Positions 44,666 through 57,710 of a stretch of DNA of 64,000 bases are shown one piece after another. The position numbers and the translations under genes are program-made. Position 1 is the first letter of the stretch. Every line of letters begins with the position of its first letter. The notes below the pieces were generated by a model, which did not search any database, had not been told where the DNA came from, and worked only from the letters and a program-made list of their open reading frames with translations. Origin of the DNA: Rallus limicola (lineage: Eukaryota; Chordata; Aves; Gruiformes; Rallidae); assembly GCA_022605955.1 (NCBI GenBank), contig JAKCOZ010000003.1, positions 9,371,331 through 9,435,330 of the forward strand, given 5' to 3'.

Positions 44666-47600
44666 CATATCCAGAGAGAACTCTTTTATTTAATTTCACT
44701 AAATGTTTCTTTTACAAAATGTATTGGTTATGTGAGAATCTGTGAAGGAGAAAAACCTCCCCACAGCAAAAGTGAACCAAATGAATTGTGTCTCGTTCTG
44801 GCTGTAAGTAAATCACTACTTGTTTACCTGACATACTCAAAAAATACCTCTGACAACCTTTACCATGGGGCACATTATAAAGTGCTTCCTAAAATCCATT
44901 AAGAAGTCTTTACACTAAGATAATAATGAAAATGTGAGGTTTTATCATTGTTTTTGTTTAGATCTCCCTCAGTAAATTCACAAATTCTGCAAAACCATCT
45001 ACAGCTTATTCTTCATGTAGCTGTGATAAAAAGAACTGGAGATGTTATATTAAATTAAGTAGAATTGAACTGCAGCCCCTTCATGAATATTTTGCTTGTT
45101 TGTTTTACTATGATGAAGGTGAAAAAAAAGGTTTCTTCTCTTGAGCAAAATTAAATGGTTGTAGTGAAGTGCCATCACTTCTAGAGAATTATTTAATGAA
45201 CTACGTTTAACTATGTACAGGATGTGTACATGCAAAATAATACCTGCAAGTAAAAAAATACTCACTGAACATTTCAGTGCTATAATGTGGATCTTCTGTT
45301 TGACTAGTGATATACTGACTGTCTTGGGGATTGAATATTACTAGAGTTCATGAAAAATACAAAACAGTTTTTAGAGAAAAGAGGTGATAGAGCAAAGCAA
45401 CACACCTGTATTTTGAGAGAGCTAGCTCTGAAAATGTGATAAATGCTACATTGTAAAGCTCAAGGTTTTGATACTAAAACTGTCTAGCAGGGTTTACATT
45501 GGGGTTGATTGATAACCTAAATCATATATTAGAAGGGGATAATGTATCTTACCTGCCTGATGGATGTTTTTTTGCCCTCCTCAGTCTCTGGGCGGATGAC
45601 AACAGAGAACTATCAGAGAAACGTGAAATGCTTTCTGTATGGGTTGATAAGAAGATTTGAATATGATCATGTTCAGAGCTGGGAGAGGGAAGAAAAACAC
45701 AACACAACAAAATAAACAACAAAAAACAACCCCTATTCTAATGTCAAAGCTTTTTCCTTCATTAAAATTCTCATAGCTTGTTTCAGAAATAGAAAACAGC
45801 AAATGCACAGCCCACCCCCGCAACAGACTTTTCAGACCAAACAGACTGCTTCTTAAGCAAAGGGAGCAAGAAAGAAGTCTCTCTGTCTAGAAGGCAAAGT
45901 TTCATTAAAGTGGTGACAAAAATCCATGAAGACTTAATCGAGGTAAGCACCACTACTGAAAGGAAAGTGTTAAGAGTGTTGTGCTTCACCTCCTACTATG
46001 GCTACTTTCACTACAGAGTGTGAGTCTGTATTGTCTTCACCCTTAGCACGCACTTCGTTGATACCATTGTGATATTACTGCTATGGCATAGGCCTGTGGA
46101 TATTTGTCAGTTGCTTCATTGTGGCACGTTTTATTTGCATCAAGTTTATTGTGAAACAGCTGAGTTGTGTTTCTCACAGTCAAATGTTACTTTACATTAA
46201 AGATTGATACATAGATATATCATCCAGTGCTACCACTTCACTCGTCCCTGAGGTCAATTAGTGGACTCAAGAAGATCCCTTTGTATTCATGTTTCCAGCC
46301 ATGAATACAAGCTGCATTGTGTCTAGTGCAGGGATCACGTGTAGGAGATCACACCTGCACTCTACATGGGATCTTAATCGCTTTGTTGTTTCCTCCAGAA
46401 ATGTTATAGATGCAGTTTTAGTATGTCCAGCTTGATAGATGCATCATTGTTTATTGAAGGTCTTTTTTTGCCCCTTCCACATACTTCATTTACACTTAAA
46501 TCTGTACTTAAAATCCTTAGCCAGCTTTAAGGAGATTCTTCTACACATGAGGGCACAATTAACCTTTGGTGAGGGTACTATTTATCAGTTTACTAAAGTG
46601 TTGTATGGAGAGAAGGGATGCAAACCTTTGAGACCCTTCTTTCCTCCTTCACTTAAATATTCCAATGGTTGATTTTATCTAATTAACACACATATTGGTA
46701 GAAATTATTAAAAAATTTATATTGAATTGCAAAGCTTTAATGTCCTCATGAATTCAGGCTATATAATGTACTGTTTATCATAATAGATTGGGGAGGAAAT
46801 GAAGAAACAGTAATTAAGCAAGTTTTCTAAATCATTAAACTCTCAGATTAATAGTGAAAAATGAAGGAGTTTGACCAGTCCCTTTGTGGCAGAAGCCAGA
46901 TATAAAGGACCATAGAATGGCAGAAGCGAGAAGGGAGATCAAAGTGCAATGACAGGTTCAGAATAGCATTCAGGCTGATAGTGTCAGTGTGCTTATAAAG
47001 TATAATAGCATCGCATAACAATGAGAGATTTAGAATGATTCCTAATAACAAGAAGTGTCTAGAGATCATTAAATTGGTTTATTTTAAATTACTTTTATGT
47101 TTTTCCCAATCAATATATTGAATCCTGATATGTAATGGTCTTCATTTAAACTTCCAACAATATTTATAATAATTAAAACACAAAGATTAATTTGTGGATT
47201 CTATCACTATTGCAACAGAGGAATTTGCTGACACATTGATGGGTACTTAGATGTTCTTTACACTCTGGTTACTTCGGGGCTGAATACTCATATATTGCGT
47301 CTTCTTACATTTACCTCAGTCTCAGGTAGAATTTTTATTGCTTTTATGCATATGTGGAACCCATCAAAGACATGTCTTTCATGAACTAATCTTGGTTTAG
47401 GATGTTGTTTCTGCCCCCCAAAATGCAATAGAAATCAAATGCTTCATGTGCTAGTAGGAGAGTAGATTAATTCAGAATGGTGAAGTAACTTCTCTTGTTT
47501 ATAGAACAGAATTGGACTAAGTACAGAAAGGTACCTTAATTTTTTACCTTTTTGCAATTTTGGATCATCCTTGGTCATCTGTGAGCAAAGTTAAGAAACT

Positions 47601-48347
47601 AATGCATGAACAGCAACCAAGTTGTGGCACATTTACACATAGACACCCTTCAATATGGCCACAGACACTGCCCAGCTTCTTAATATTTCCTTTCAGTTTA
47701 GCACAAGACTTTCACATGGTTTATCCAGTGCTTGAAATAACCTTCATGTTGAGAGATGAAGGGGTCCCAACAGTTTCTTCTGTCATACCAAATGAATAAT
47801 TGAGGCAAGGCGAATGGCACCCTTCTTTCCTCATCATACAAGAAACAATCATTTCCCCACCTCATTGATGAAAGCATATTTCACTGGTACAGATTTCATA
47901 AACCAACTTTTCGTAACCCCTGTCAGGATGAAATTAAAGAAGTTTTAGAAGAATCAAACCTGAAGAAGCTATACCTTCTTTAAGAGAATGAATAACACAA
48001 GGTTCAGAAGCATTTCCAATCCTGATAAAAACTACAAAAAATATTCACAAGACAGTCTTATTTTCCACTGTGTGATAACTCTTTTATCAGTGCATTATTA
48101 TTTGCTGTGATATACCATTTTATTGCCTTTAAGGAGAAAAAAATATTCAGGAAAATATATATTTCTTCTTCAAAAATGTATTTTTAGATGGATGTAACAA
48201 CAGGTGTTATTGTGTACCTTTGCTGGCTTGATATCTACATATTTGTATTTCTTATAATATCTTGTATTCCAAGACTGCATAGGACACTTAGAGGTCTAGT
48301 TGTCCCTATGTTCAAAATCCTGTTTTGTTAATATTAACACATATAAG
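44666..48347. other. Long AT-rich unique stretch, no gene seen
   Basis: No recognised repeat or coding region. A perfect 11-bp-arm hairpin lies at 46281-46310. Confidence 0.5.
46281..46310. repeat. Short perfect hairpin
   Basis: TTGTATTCATG and CATGAATACAA pair across an 8-nt loop. A second, weaker hairpin (AGTGCAGG...CCTGCACT) follows about 15 bp later. Confidence 0.85.
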
Positions 48348-48769
48348 TGTCAGAAAGACTTATTCATAACCCAAGAGTTGTGCCACGACAGAGAGATGGG
48401 ACACAGCTTCATGCAAGCAAAAGTCAATTTATTGTATTAAATCATTCCTTTAAATATGCTCAGAAAACAGCATGTTTTAAACAGATTGATCCTTTCAAAC
48501 ATACACTGGTCACATGTTACACCAGCATCTCTACCTTATCATGCTAATAGAACTTCTAAAACCTCCCTAGCCAGCAGACATACCTTAACAAAAGGAGGAG
48601 CTTTTTCTGGAGCCTGCCCCATGGCAACGATGTTTTAGTTTTCCCCCTGGTTTATTGCCTAAAGGCTCCATCATTATCTATAAACCTAGCAGTGCTTGAG
48701 GCTTTGTCCTCCAAGCCCAATGCCACAGAGCTGTTCAATGCGTTGCTTATGAAGCCAGTATTTGTGTCA
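48348..48769 (-). mobile_element. Possible antisense LTR
   Basis: The block is less AT-rich than its surroundings. The plus strand starts TGTCAGAAAG and has TTTATTG at about 48430, a minus-strand polyadenylation-type signal. A TG...CA pair could close at 48769. The flanks do not match and I recognise no family, so this is a weak call. Confidence 0.3.
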
Positions 48770-51700
48770 AGTAGACTTAAGGTATTTATTCTGTTTTACC
48801 ATCCCTGAAGTTCTTGCTTAGTTGGGCATGACTCAGTTAATTAAACAGAAGTAGCCCGTAGCCCGTTTCATACTAGGCACAGTTTGCGTAACACAGTCTC
48901 CACCACCTGCTTTAGAAAGTAGGAATACTCTAAGTTGTCTATATCTGCCAGTTTTTGATATCATGGAGCATTTCACCTGTCCCTGAACACTCATGTTTAT
49001 GTATCTGAGTTCGTCATGCTGTGCAGACTACTTATTTTCCCAGTACTAAGGTAGCAGTTTTGTTTTATGTTACCTCCATAGTAAATTCCATTTAAAACAG
49101 TAAATGATGGGAATTCCATTTAGCTTACTCAGTTTTCTAGGGAAAGTATTTGTTGAATACACAGTAACACCACTAAATATGTTAGTTTTAGTATGAGTTC
49201 ATCTTTCTCATCATGTCTTCAAAGAGTTGTATTGAAGAGTTTTTAGGAACTTCTAATAACTGTTTGCCTAAAAAGAAACCCCAAAGAAATTACAAAGCAG
49301 TTAAAAATCTTAGTAATGAGGGTTTGCTTTTGGTTTCTTATAAAGCACAATTATTTTTGGAGTTGCAAGTTGTGATTCTCCACCCAGCATTATGAATAAC
49401 TATAAGCCAACAGGACTGCTCATGTACCTTATAAACACACAAACAGATTTAGAACCTTAGATGTGCCCTTTTTAGATAACGGTTGCCTACTTCCATTACG
49501 ATATCATTCAATTTCAAGTTTCTTATCAGAAATAACAAGCTATATAAAGAATATTGGAAAGAATGATTATTATTTTTTAATTTGTGTAAATGATACCAAA
49601 CTGTTTAAGATTCCTACTGTACTTGGATCTTTCATATACACTCCGACTATGATTCTTAACAAGATGAGGTGGCCCACATGGAAAGACAAATCACACAAAT
49701 GAAAATAATAATCAGTCTGCTCACATTAGTCTAAAGACTAATATTCCTAAACTCTTGGAGTTTACAAACACTCAAACAGTGAGATTAACCTAAATTAGCC
49801 ACATAAAACATCTTACATGCAGATCCCTTATTTTTTATGTTCATGATCTTTTTTGGGATCAAAGTTAAACATTAATTTAGACTACAAACATTTAAGACCA
49901 ATATGAAAACTACTAAAAGAGAGGTGGTGCTGGACAGTGACTGAAAAGATCATCTAGAGGCTGGAAAGCACTCAAAAAAGAGGTAAAGGTATTATTAAAG
50001 AATTAACATTTGAATTACTGCAGTATGTGCATTGATAAAGCTGAGCTTGAATAACTACCTTTACTTCATTCCCTGAAAATGGAATTTTAAGTAGCCTTTC
50101 CACAGTGGATGTTTTTCAGGACTTAAAATATCTGTGTTTGTCTCCTTGAAAGAGGTATAGCTGTGATATCCTAGATGTAACTCATTGTTCCTGCATATCT
50201 AATATGATGTCAGAAACATCAGAAAATAAAAGTTAGAACTCAGTCTTCCTTGAAACACCATTGTGTATCCTTGAAACATCGCGTACCAGCATCTCTTGCA
50301 GACTGGCTGCACTGGCAAAAGAGAAAGAAGAAAAGATGGACCACAATGCTCATAGCATGTCCCCTACCACATCCTTTCATGCAGGTCTTAATAGTATTTA
50401 AACACATACACACACAAGACTAATACACTGAACTGACTTAGATATTTAGATTAAAACAATATTACTGTGTCTACAAATATAAACAGAATAATAAATATGT
50501 CATTGGGGGGAAAAAAAGAACCTTGAAGCAAATAAGGAAAAACCACTATAAAAAAACCCTCTCATCTAACAACCCCTTATAATCTACCCTTTTTCCATTT
50601 TATCTGTTAGGAATGTTCTCATTTAATTGTCTACAATTATGATTGTTGGTGATATGAATGAAAAGTGACTGGTGGTGATCTAGAAGGGTTTTATAATATA
50701 TTTTAGAGAAATGTCATTGCTCAAAAGGACAGCATTTTAAGCATCCTAATTTTTTGTTTGTTTTTTTAAGTATCTAAGTGACTTTATCGTACTAAAAGAT
50801 GATTGGGCAATCATGCTGAAACTACATTGGGTTATTCTTCCACATGAATATCTTCAGACTATAATAATCATAAAAGTCTAAATTAGTAGTCCTGCTTTGT
50901 TTATGAACTGAATGAAACTTGAGATAATTGCAACCTTTCTGATTAGAGCTACATCACTAGCTCAAAAGAGGCTTTGCCTCCTGTCACAGATATCATATGG
51001 AGAGAAAATATAAATTAAAGAGTAAAACCAGTCAAAAGATCAAAGATTCACTAGTAAAAGCAGTGTTCACTACCCTCTTTCTGTATCTAGGATTGAATCT
51101 TGGATTAGGGACAATTCTGACTGAAAAGAGTAGAGTTTTCCAATTAGATTGGCCAATTTCTATTACCAAAATCTCAGGTTAAATCTGTGTTACATATGAA
51201 TTAAATTCACACATCAGTGAAGTGATTCATGGTATTTTATCTTTCAAAAGTGAAAAAGCTACCTCTTAACTGAAAAATCAAGCTCTATAAATTTGCTCTT
51301 CTACCCACTGAAATTCAAAGATTAACATCTCCCTTTACTCTAAAGATATAAACCCATAGTTAAGAATTTTTATAAAGTAATTAATCTGAAATTCATTGAA
51401 CAGCTCTTCCAAAATTACATCTCATCTACATAATCTCTAAAAATCCAATCACTTTCACATTTTAGCTTAAATATATGTATCTGCCTCACATCTTCAGCCA
51501 TTTAGGGAAGAAATATTAGCACAACTATTTTGCAAATAAGTGCAGTTATTTTTTTATCTTGATATTTAACTGCTCCTTTAAAAGTTACTGTAACACCCAA
51601 GAATGTCTCTAATGAGTGGAAGCTTTAGAGTCATCCCAGTATCATCAAAACTAAATCCATCCCAAAATCAGAGGTATCTTGCATAGTTTTATAATCTGGA

Positions 51701-52393
51701 TGACCCATAAGCCTTACATTTGTGCTACATTACTTTCAGTTCTCTAAAAATACTTCTTTGTTGTGAAAATTTAAGAGAGTGGCCCCAATTCTGGTCTGGT
51801 TTTATGTGCCAGTATGGATGCTCTACTCAATCAAAAGCTGGGAAGCTGGGAAACTACTGAAATACTTGGATGTCTGCATTCCAGCTTTGCAATGTATTTG
51901 TAATGTACTCCTCATCAAAAAGTGATCACTACTCAGAATCTAGCCTTATTAATTTAGATGCCTTACAAATCTCCTTAAAAATGCTCTTTAGAGAAGAGTG
52001 GGAAGGGCAAATTTTTTCATTTCTTTATCTTTGATTCTTGAGAGTTTGCTATGTACACTTCAGAAAGCTTCTCCTACTGCTCTGTAGACACTTTGTAACT
52101 TCTAGTCAAAGACAGTTTAACCTTATCACTACACTACTTGACAACTGAGTACTTTGAAAATCAATAAAATTAATCAATTAATGGCTACTTTAATGGAATT
52201 TGTTGCTAATCAGTGGCAATTGCAACATTGGCACAACTTTGAAGTTTTAACTGATGTCCCAGTGGTTCACAAATAAGAAAAATATTTTAAAAAAATAAAA
52301 AACAAATCCAAAACCAAACAAAAAAACAAGATAAGTCAATAAACTGTAGGAAAAAAGACAACAAAATAAAAACAACAAATACAAATGAAAACA
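48770..52393. other. Long AT-rich unique stretch, no gene seen
   Basis: No recognised repeat or coding region over 3.6 kb. Confidence 0.5.
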
Positions 52394-52561
52394 AGGGAAG
52401 GAAGGAAGGAAGGAAGGAAGGAAGGAAGGAAGGAAGGAAGGAAGGAAGGAAGGAAGGAAGGAAGGAAGGAAGGAAGGAAGGAAGGAAGGAAGGAAGGAAG
52501 GAAGGAAGGAAGGAAGGAAGGAAGGAAGGAAGGAAGGAAGGAAGGAAGGAAGGAAGGAAGG
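52394..52561. repeat. (GGAA)n microsatellite, ~41 uninterrupted units
   Basis: A perfect AAGG/GGAA tetranucleotide array of about 167 bp. It opens a spurious Glu-Gly-Arg-Lys repeat frame. Perfect arrays of this length are polymorphic, and GGAA is the ETS-factor core motif. Confidence 0.97.
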
Positions 52562-55500
52562 TTGGTTATTGATTCTTTGTGTTTAAAACAATGTGCTTAC
52601 ATCGAAAGCATTTTATTTTATCTTGCAAATTTTTGTTATCATCTACCTTCAAAGTTTATGTGATTTTTCACACTGCATCAGTTTAATCTTTGTGGAATAT
52701 AAAACCGCAGCCTCTTGAGTTTCAGTAATGTGTTCTCATTGGCACTGCAGCTCTCTTTCTTGATTTTATGGGTGGATTTTAGCATTTGGAAATAAATAAG
52801 TGACTAGTGTTTATGTTACTTTCTCTAGTTCTTGCATATTTTTATGTTTCTATTTTAGGCCAAAGCATTTGAATGTGACTGTTCTTTCAGTAAATGTATC
52901 CACAGTGTTCTAAAATCTATATGTTATTTCAAACTGAAAGTGATACTCTTCCTTATTTAGACACAGAAATTTATATTATCCATCATTTTCTGGCAAATTT
53001 CAGTCCCTAGGGTTTCAAAGCAGCTGTATGGGTTTTTTTTCTGGTCAATTACACTTACCCATATACACTGAATGTATGGGTAACTGGAGTAACAGAAAAT
53101 GGCTTCAATTGCAAGAATATATAAGTAAAATTGAAACGCATTTTGACTTGCAAGTTTCCTGAGTATCTGACTATATAATCATGCTGCATATTTTTGGAAG
53201 TCCCACCATTATATGTAATGGAAACACATTAATTTCTATTTTAAAATTTATTTTATAGCCTCTTATTTTTCTTGTCATACATATTAGTATTCATCTCATT
53301 ATTTTTCTTCTGTTCACAGAAGGTTTTTTTCTTTCTATTCCCCCTCCCCGAAAATGTTGTACTAAATGTATATACAGTTTAATTTTGTATTCATGCTGGA
53401 AATAACTGTCCTAGTTTTGGCTTTCCAGAAATTGAAATTGATTTAGAAAGAGAGAAATGTGTGTATTTTTAGTACTGGAAATAATTATTTTTTATTCGTG
53501 ATCCAAAAAAAGATACTAAGGGTCAAAATACTACTAAAAGCTGACTTTGATGTTGATCAGTAATTTACATTTCAAATATGTCATTTATGGTGATACTCAA
53601 AACCTGAAATCCAAAGTTACATCAATTTAAATTTTTTCCATAACTTCCCTTTGACAACATTCTATACTAAAAATAAGCAGCTAATATGATTGCCTCAGAA
53701 TTGAATATCATTGAAACTAGGTTGTTGGCTTGCTTTTTAAAAAATGGTAATGGTTCACAAAAATTATACCTCCTTAGGATTTCTCTTTTAGTTCTTTCAA
53801 TTCTTTCCCCTTCCCCGCCCCTCACACCCTGAAACTTTCTGACACCTCTTCAGTGTCTGAATGTACATAGAGGTACATTCTTTTGTAATTATAGAGAGAA
53901 AGACTCTACAAAGTCCGTTTATGACTTTTCTATAACACATCAGTTACAGAATGAACAGTTGCATAAAATGATATGTATGATAATGTTTTTCAACATACCT
54001 AAGTGAGAACTCCACAAAGTACTTCTTAATTCTGTGGATTTCAAGTACTGGAAGACTTCCAGTAGTTTTCTTAGGCAGGAGGTGGGGGATTAAGTTGGCT
54101 GGGAAGTCCTGGGAAGGAGAAGGAAAAAGAATAAAAATAAACAACTTGCAGTCATAAGCAAAGTTTGAGTAGCAGAATTACATCTATGTCAGAGTTACTG
54201 GAATTGTTCTCAACTCTGACTACAAAAACTTTTTAACACTTTTGATATAAATAGTAGCTTAAATTTCAATGTCTGTACAAAAGACCAACTTACTTATTTT
54301 AAATGACTGTATTTATACAAACTAATGTGCTCTGAGAAGGAAAAATCAGACAAATGGAAGTGTATGAAAAGTAAATTTAGCACCAAACTTTTGTCTTTAA
54401 ACAGAATAACTGAACACTGATGGTGGTGGGTTTTGCAGTGTTTCCTTACCGTGTTTTCTTATTTCTCATGTTTTCTTCTGCAATAGTGTTTCACAGTAAT
54501 CTCCTAAATAATGGTAAGAATAGTAATCTCATTTAACACAGATCTAGTTTAAACATGCACATGAAAAAGTTTTTAAGTATTTACCCATAATCACCACCAT
54601 GGATATGTTAAAATTAAAGAGAAACTGTCAGGTCATTTTTTGTCAAAGTATACTTTATACTTCAGGGTAACAGGCAGCTTGATATATAAGATTATTGTTG
54701 GTTTTTTACGTATGATTTCCTCTGAGATATTAAAAATTTTTGAAAGGCAAATTAATAGATAGACCTGTTATACAAACTTACAAAAGACACAGTTCAATTG
54801 ACATAGAGCCTAATAAAGATGTAAAAGTGACAAAAACATTTCAGTCTTACATTTCATTTTTAAGTTGTATTATACAATACCTAAAAGCAATATAAATAAG
54901 CTTTAAAGTTCACATAAAGTGTTATGGCTGGGCTTCAGTTAGCCTTTACCTATGTCCTAAGAAGACTGCTCATTATGACTAATTAGGGTATTTATGCTTC
55001 AAAAGAAACTGTACAATATACATTTATCAAGAGATAACTTGTTTTCAAAAATTAACTGTAACTCTAAACATCATTATCTGCACTTATGACGTTGTATATA
55101 GCTATCTAGGTTGTTTTTTTAATTATTATTGTTAGGAACCATATTGAAGAAAATGAGATGAAGCAAATAGGCTTCATCACTACCTATGAAAATTGCCTAT
55201 GAATAAAGCATATGTTTTTGACTCAGTGTGTTCACCCTGGATGCTTACATACTAGGTGCTTGCATACTCTTGTACAAGCAGGGCATTTCTCCTGAAAAAA
55301 CATAGCTAATGTGGTATCAGGCTTCTGTTGCTTCCTGGGTCACCAAACTGAAGTTATTTTAGTTATTAAGGAGAATAAATTTACAGAAATGAGCAGCTTT
55401 TCTCCGTAAAGTTGCCTTTGAACTGAACAGGAGCTTAATCCAAAACACTTGCAGGAAATTCCATTCAGACAAAATAATACCATTTCAGGTCTTGACTACA

Positions 55501-55860
55501 TTAAAAACCTGTACTAATGTAACTAAAGAGCTAATTTATACTAATATTATTTAACCTTCACATCCCAAAATGGGAATGAGAAATTAGCAAATTCAGTTCT
55601 CCTTGGAAAACTAAAACAGTAAGAGCTGGGAAGTACAGGTGTCTGAAGGCAGATTCATATGTTGAAGGAAAAAATGTTAACAGGTTGTACAGCCCTGAGA
55701 GAAAACAAAGAGCAAGAGAGAGGTATTCTTCAGCAACATAGTGAGATGGGTTATTTGAAGCCTGAATTAAAAGAAGTTGTATCTATTTATTTATTTATTT
55801 TCCATTTTCTATTTTTTCTGATATGCAAACTATGCATCCATATATTACAAGCAATTTTTT
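52562..55860. other. Long AT-rich unique stretch, no gene seen
   Basis: No recognised repeat or coding region. Confidence 0.5.
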
Positions 55861-55863
55861 ATC

Positions 55864-55864
55864 T

Positions 55865-55895
<31 letters not shown>

Positions 55896-55918
55896 ATGTA
55901 TATATACATATACACATG
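55864..55918. repeat. (TA)n(TG)n(TA)n microsatellite
   Basis: Mixed TA and TG dinucleotides, with about eight pure TG units in the centre. Confidence 0.93.
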
Positions 55919-56449
55919 CGCCTATTTTTAATCTCCATTTTTTAGGAGTCTCCAAGATGCTGAGGGCTGGTTACCTGCCTGATGCAAAAGGGCAGTACAG
56001 AAATGAGCAGCAGCTGTGGAGGAGACACTGCAGTCCTTCAGGATGAAGTCCTATGTCTATTTCATAATATTATTTTTGAGAATAACCTTTTGCTAAAGTG
56101 AAGGGTTAGACATGTCAATGTGTTTATTTTGTTCAATTCCGTAATTAGTACATTTCTGATGTAGATACATAAAAACAGTTGCATACAAGCACACAGATCT
56201 ATGTCATATGATTCAAAATTCACCTCATCATGAAATCTTACTGTAAAAATATCTAGTAGTTTTGAACCAAATCCTGGGGTTTGTTTACCATGAGTGCATG
56301 TGACAGAAAGACACTCGACCACAGGGGTTAAAAAAAAGTAATAAATTTAAAGCCATGGGCAGATTCAATATGTCACTACTGCGGGTTTCATGGATACAAT
56401 GGAGAAATGATATTTCTCTAAACTATTGCAGTTTAGAAGTACGACTACA

Positions 56450-56640
56450 CTTAAACCAGCCACAGGAGGTTCACAAAATGCACTACTGCCAACACAACAG
56501 TCACAAAATGCGGTGTTATCACCCTCAACAGAGCCACAGTACTCACTATTACCGCCCACAGGCAATTCACAAGATTCAAAATTACAACCACTGCAGATTC
56601 ATGGAATGCACCACCCAACTCACAAGTGCACTAAATACTA
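56450..56640 (+). repeat. Degenerate ~30-33-bp tandem repeat
   Basis: About five or six units share CACAAAATGC/CACAAGATTC and ACTACTGCC/ACTATTACC landmarks. In one frame they read as ten- to eleven-residue repeats (QEVHKMHYCQ, HNSHKMRCYHP, QQSHSTHYYRP, QAIHKIQNYNH). The frame continues to a CAG|GTAAGT splice-donor match at about 56705. It may be part of an unrecognised LTR. Confidence 0.6.
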
Positions 56641-56973
56641 CGTGTGTGTTAATCAATCATCCAAGACTACATACTCACCAAATATTCACTTCCCCATGTC
56701 TCCAGGTAAGTGTTCTCCATACATCACCTTAGCAAGCACCCTGGCCAAGGGGGAAGGGTTTCCTTGCAGAGTTGGATAAGCAATTCCCTCTTCTCAGACC
56801 AAATCCAAGGCGCTTTATTTGTTTTTATGTCTTTGATCTACATGACAGTATCTTACTTCTAGGCAGCTGAATGGTGGCAAGTCATTACCTGTTTGTGGAA
56901 CTCTGAGTCAGACAATCCTTAGAGTGCAGTATGCCAATGAACACATGTAGCAGAAGCATTTTAATGTAGGTAA

Positions 56974-57486
56974 GAAAGAAGGGTAGTTGTGGTTGGGGAT
57001 TCTCTCCTCAGTGGGACAGAGGGCCCCATATGTAGACCAGACCCTTCACATAGGGAGGTGTGCTGCCTTCCTGGAGCCAGGGTCAGGGATATTACCAGTA
57101 GGCTCCCAGGGCTGGTTAGGCACTCTGATTATTACCCACTGTTGATAGTTCAAGCAGGCGGGGATGCAATCAAAAAGTGTAGCCTGCGCACTATTAAGAG
57201 TGAATTTCGAGACCTAGGGCGCTTTGTTGGGGGGGCGGGTGTCCAAATAATATTTTCTTCTATCCCCACTTGTGGGAGGTGGGATTCAGAGCAGGTCAGG
57301 AGAACTCGTGAATTGAATCAGTGGTTGAAAGGCTGGTGTCTGCATAAGAAATTTGGGTTTTTTGACCAAGAAATGGTGTACTCTGCTCCGGATATGAGTA
57401 CTGCTAATGGGTCTCGCCTGTCCCATAGAGGAAAGCGGATCCTAGCCCAGGAGATGGCAGGGCTCATTGACAGGGCTTTAAACTAG
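56974..57486 (+). pseudogene. CR1 ORF1 SGNH/GDSL-esterase domain, nearly intact
   Basis: About 170 codons are open, starting after a TAA at 56971. Block I is VVVVGDSLLSG with the presumed nucleophile Ser. It is followed by CRPDPSHREVCCLPGARVRD, LVRHSDYYPLLIVQAGGD, GAGVQIIFSSIPTCG and GKRILAQEMAGLIDRALN before a TAG. The C-terminal block reads TANGSRLSHRG, whereas the family normally has D-G-x-H-L-S. The catalytic Asp and His thus appear replaced by Asn and Arg. The ORF1 N-terminus is missing. Confidence 0.88.
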
Positions 57487-57710
57487 TCAGGAAGGGGGAA
57501 GGGGATATTACAAAGGCTGCTGGGGTAAGGCAGGTGCTTTGGGAGTCACAGCATGAGTTGATGGTAGATAGGGATAAATGCCATCAACACAATGGCAGAC
57601 TTGGGGATGTTGCTCCCCACGAGAGTAGGGATAACTCTGTGGATTACCCTGTGAACTCCTCAGTGGAGCCGCTTTTGCCCATCCCCTATTGAAAAACTCG
57701 CTGTGAGCTG

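Noticed and set aside
52385..52663. Frame encoding a long EGRK repeat
   Set aside because: It is the translation of the GGAA microsatellite.
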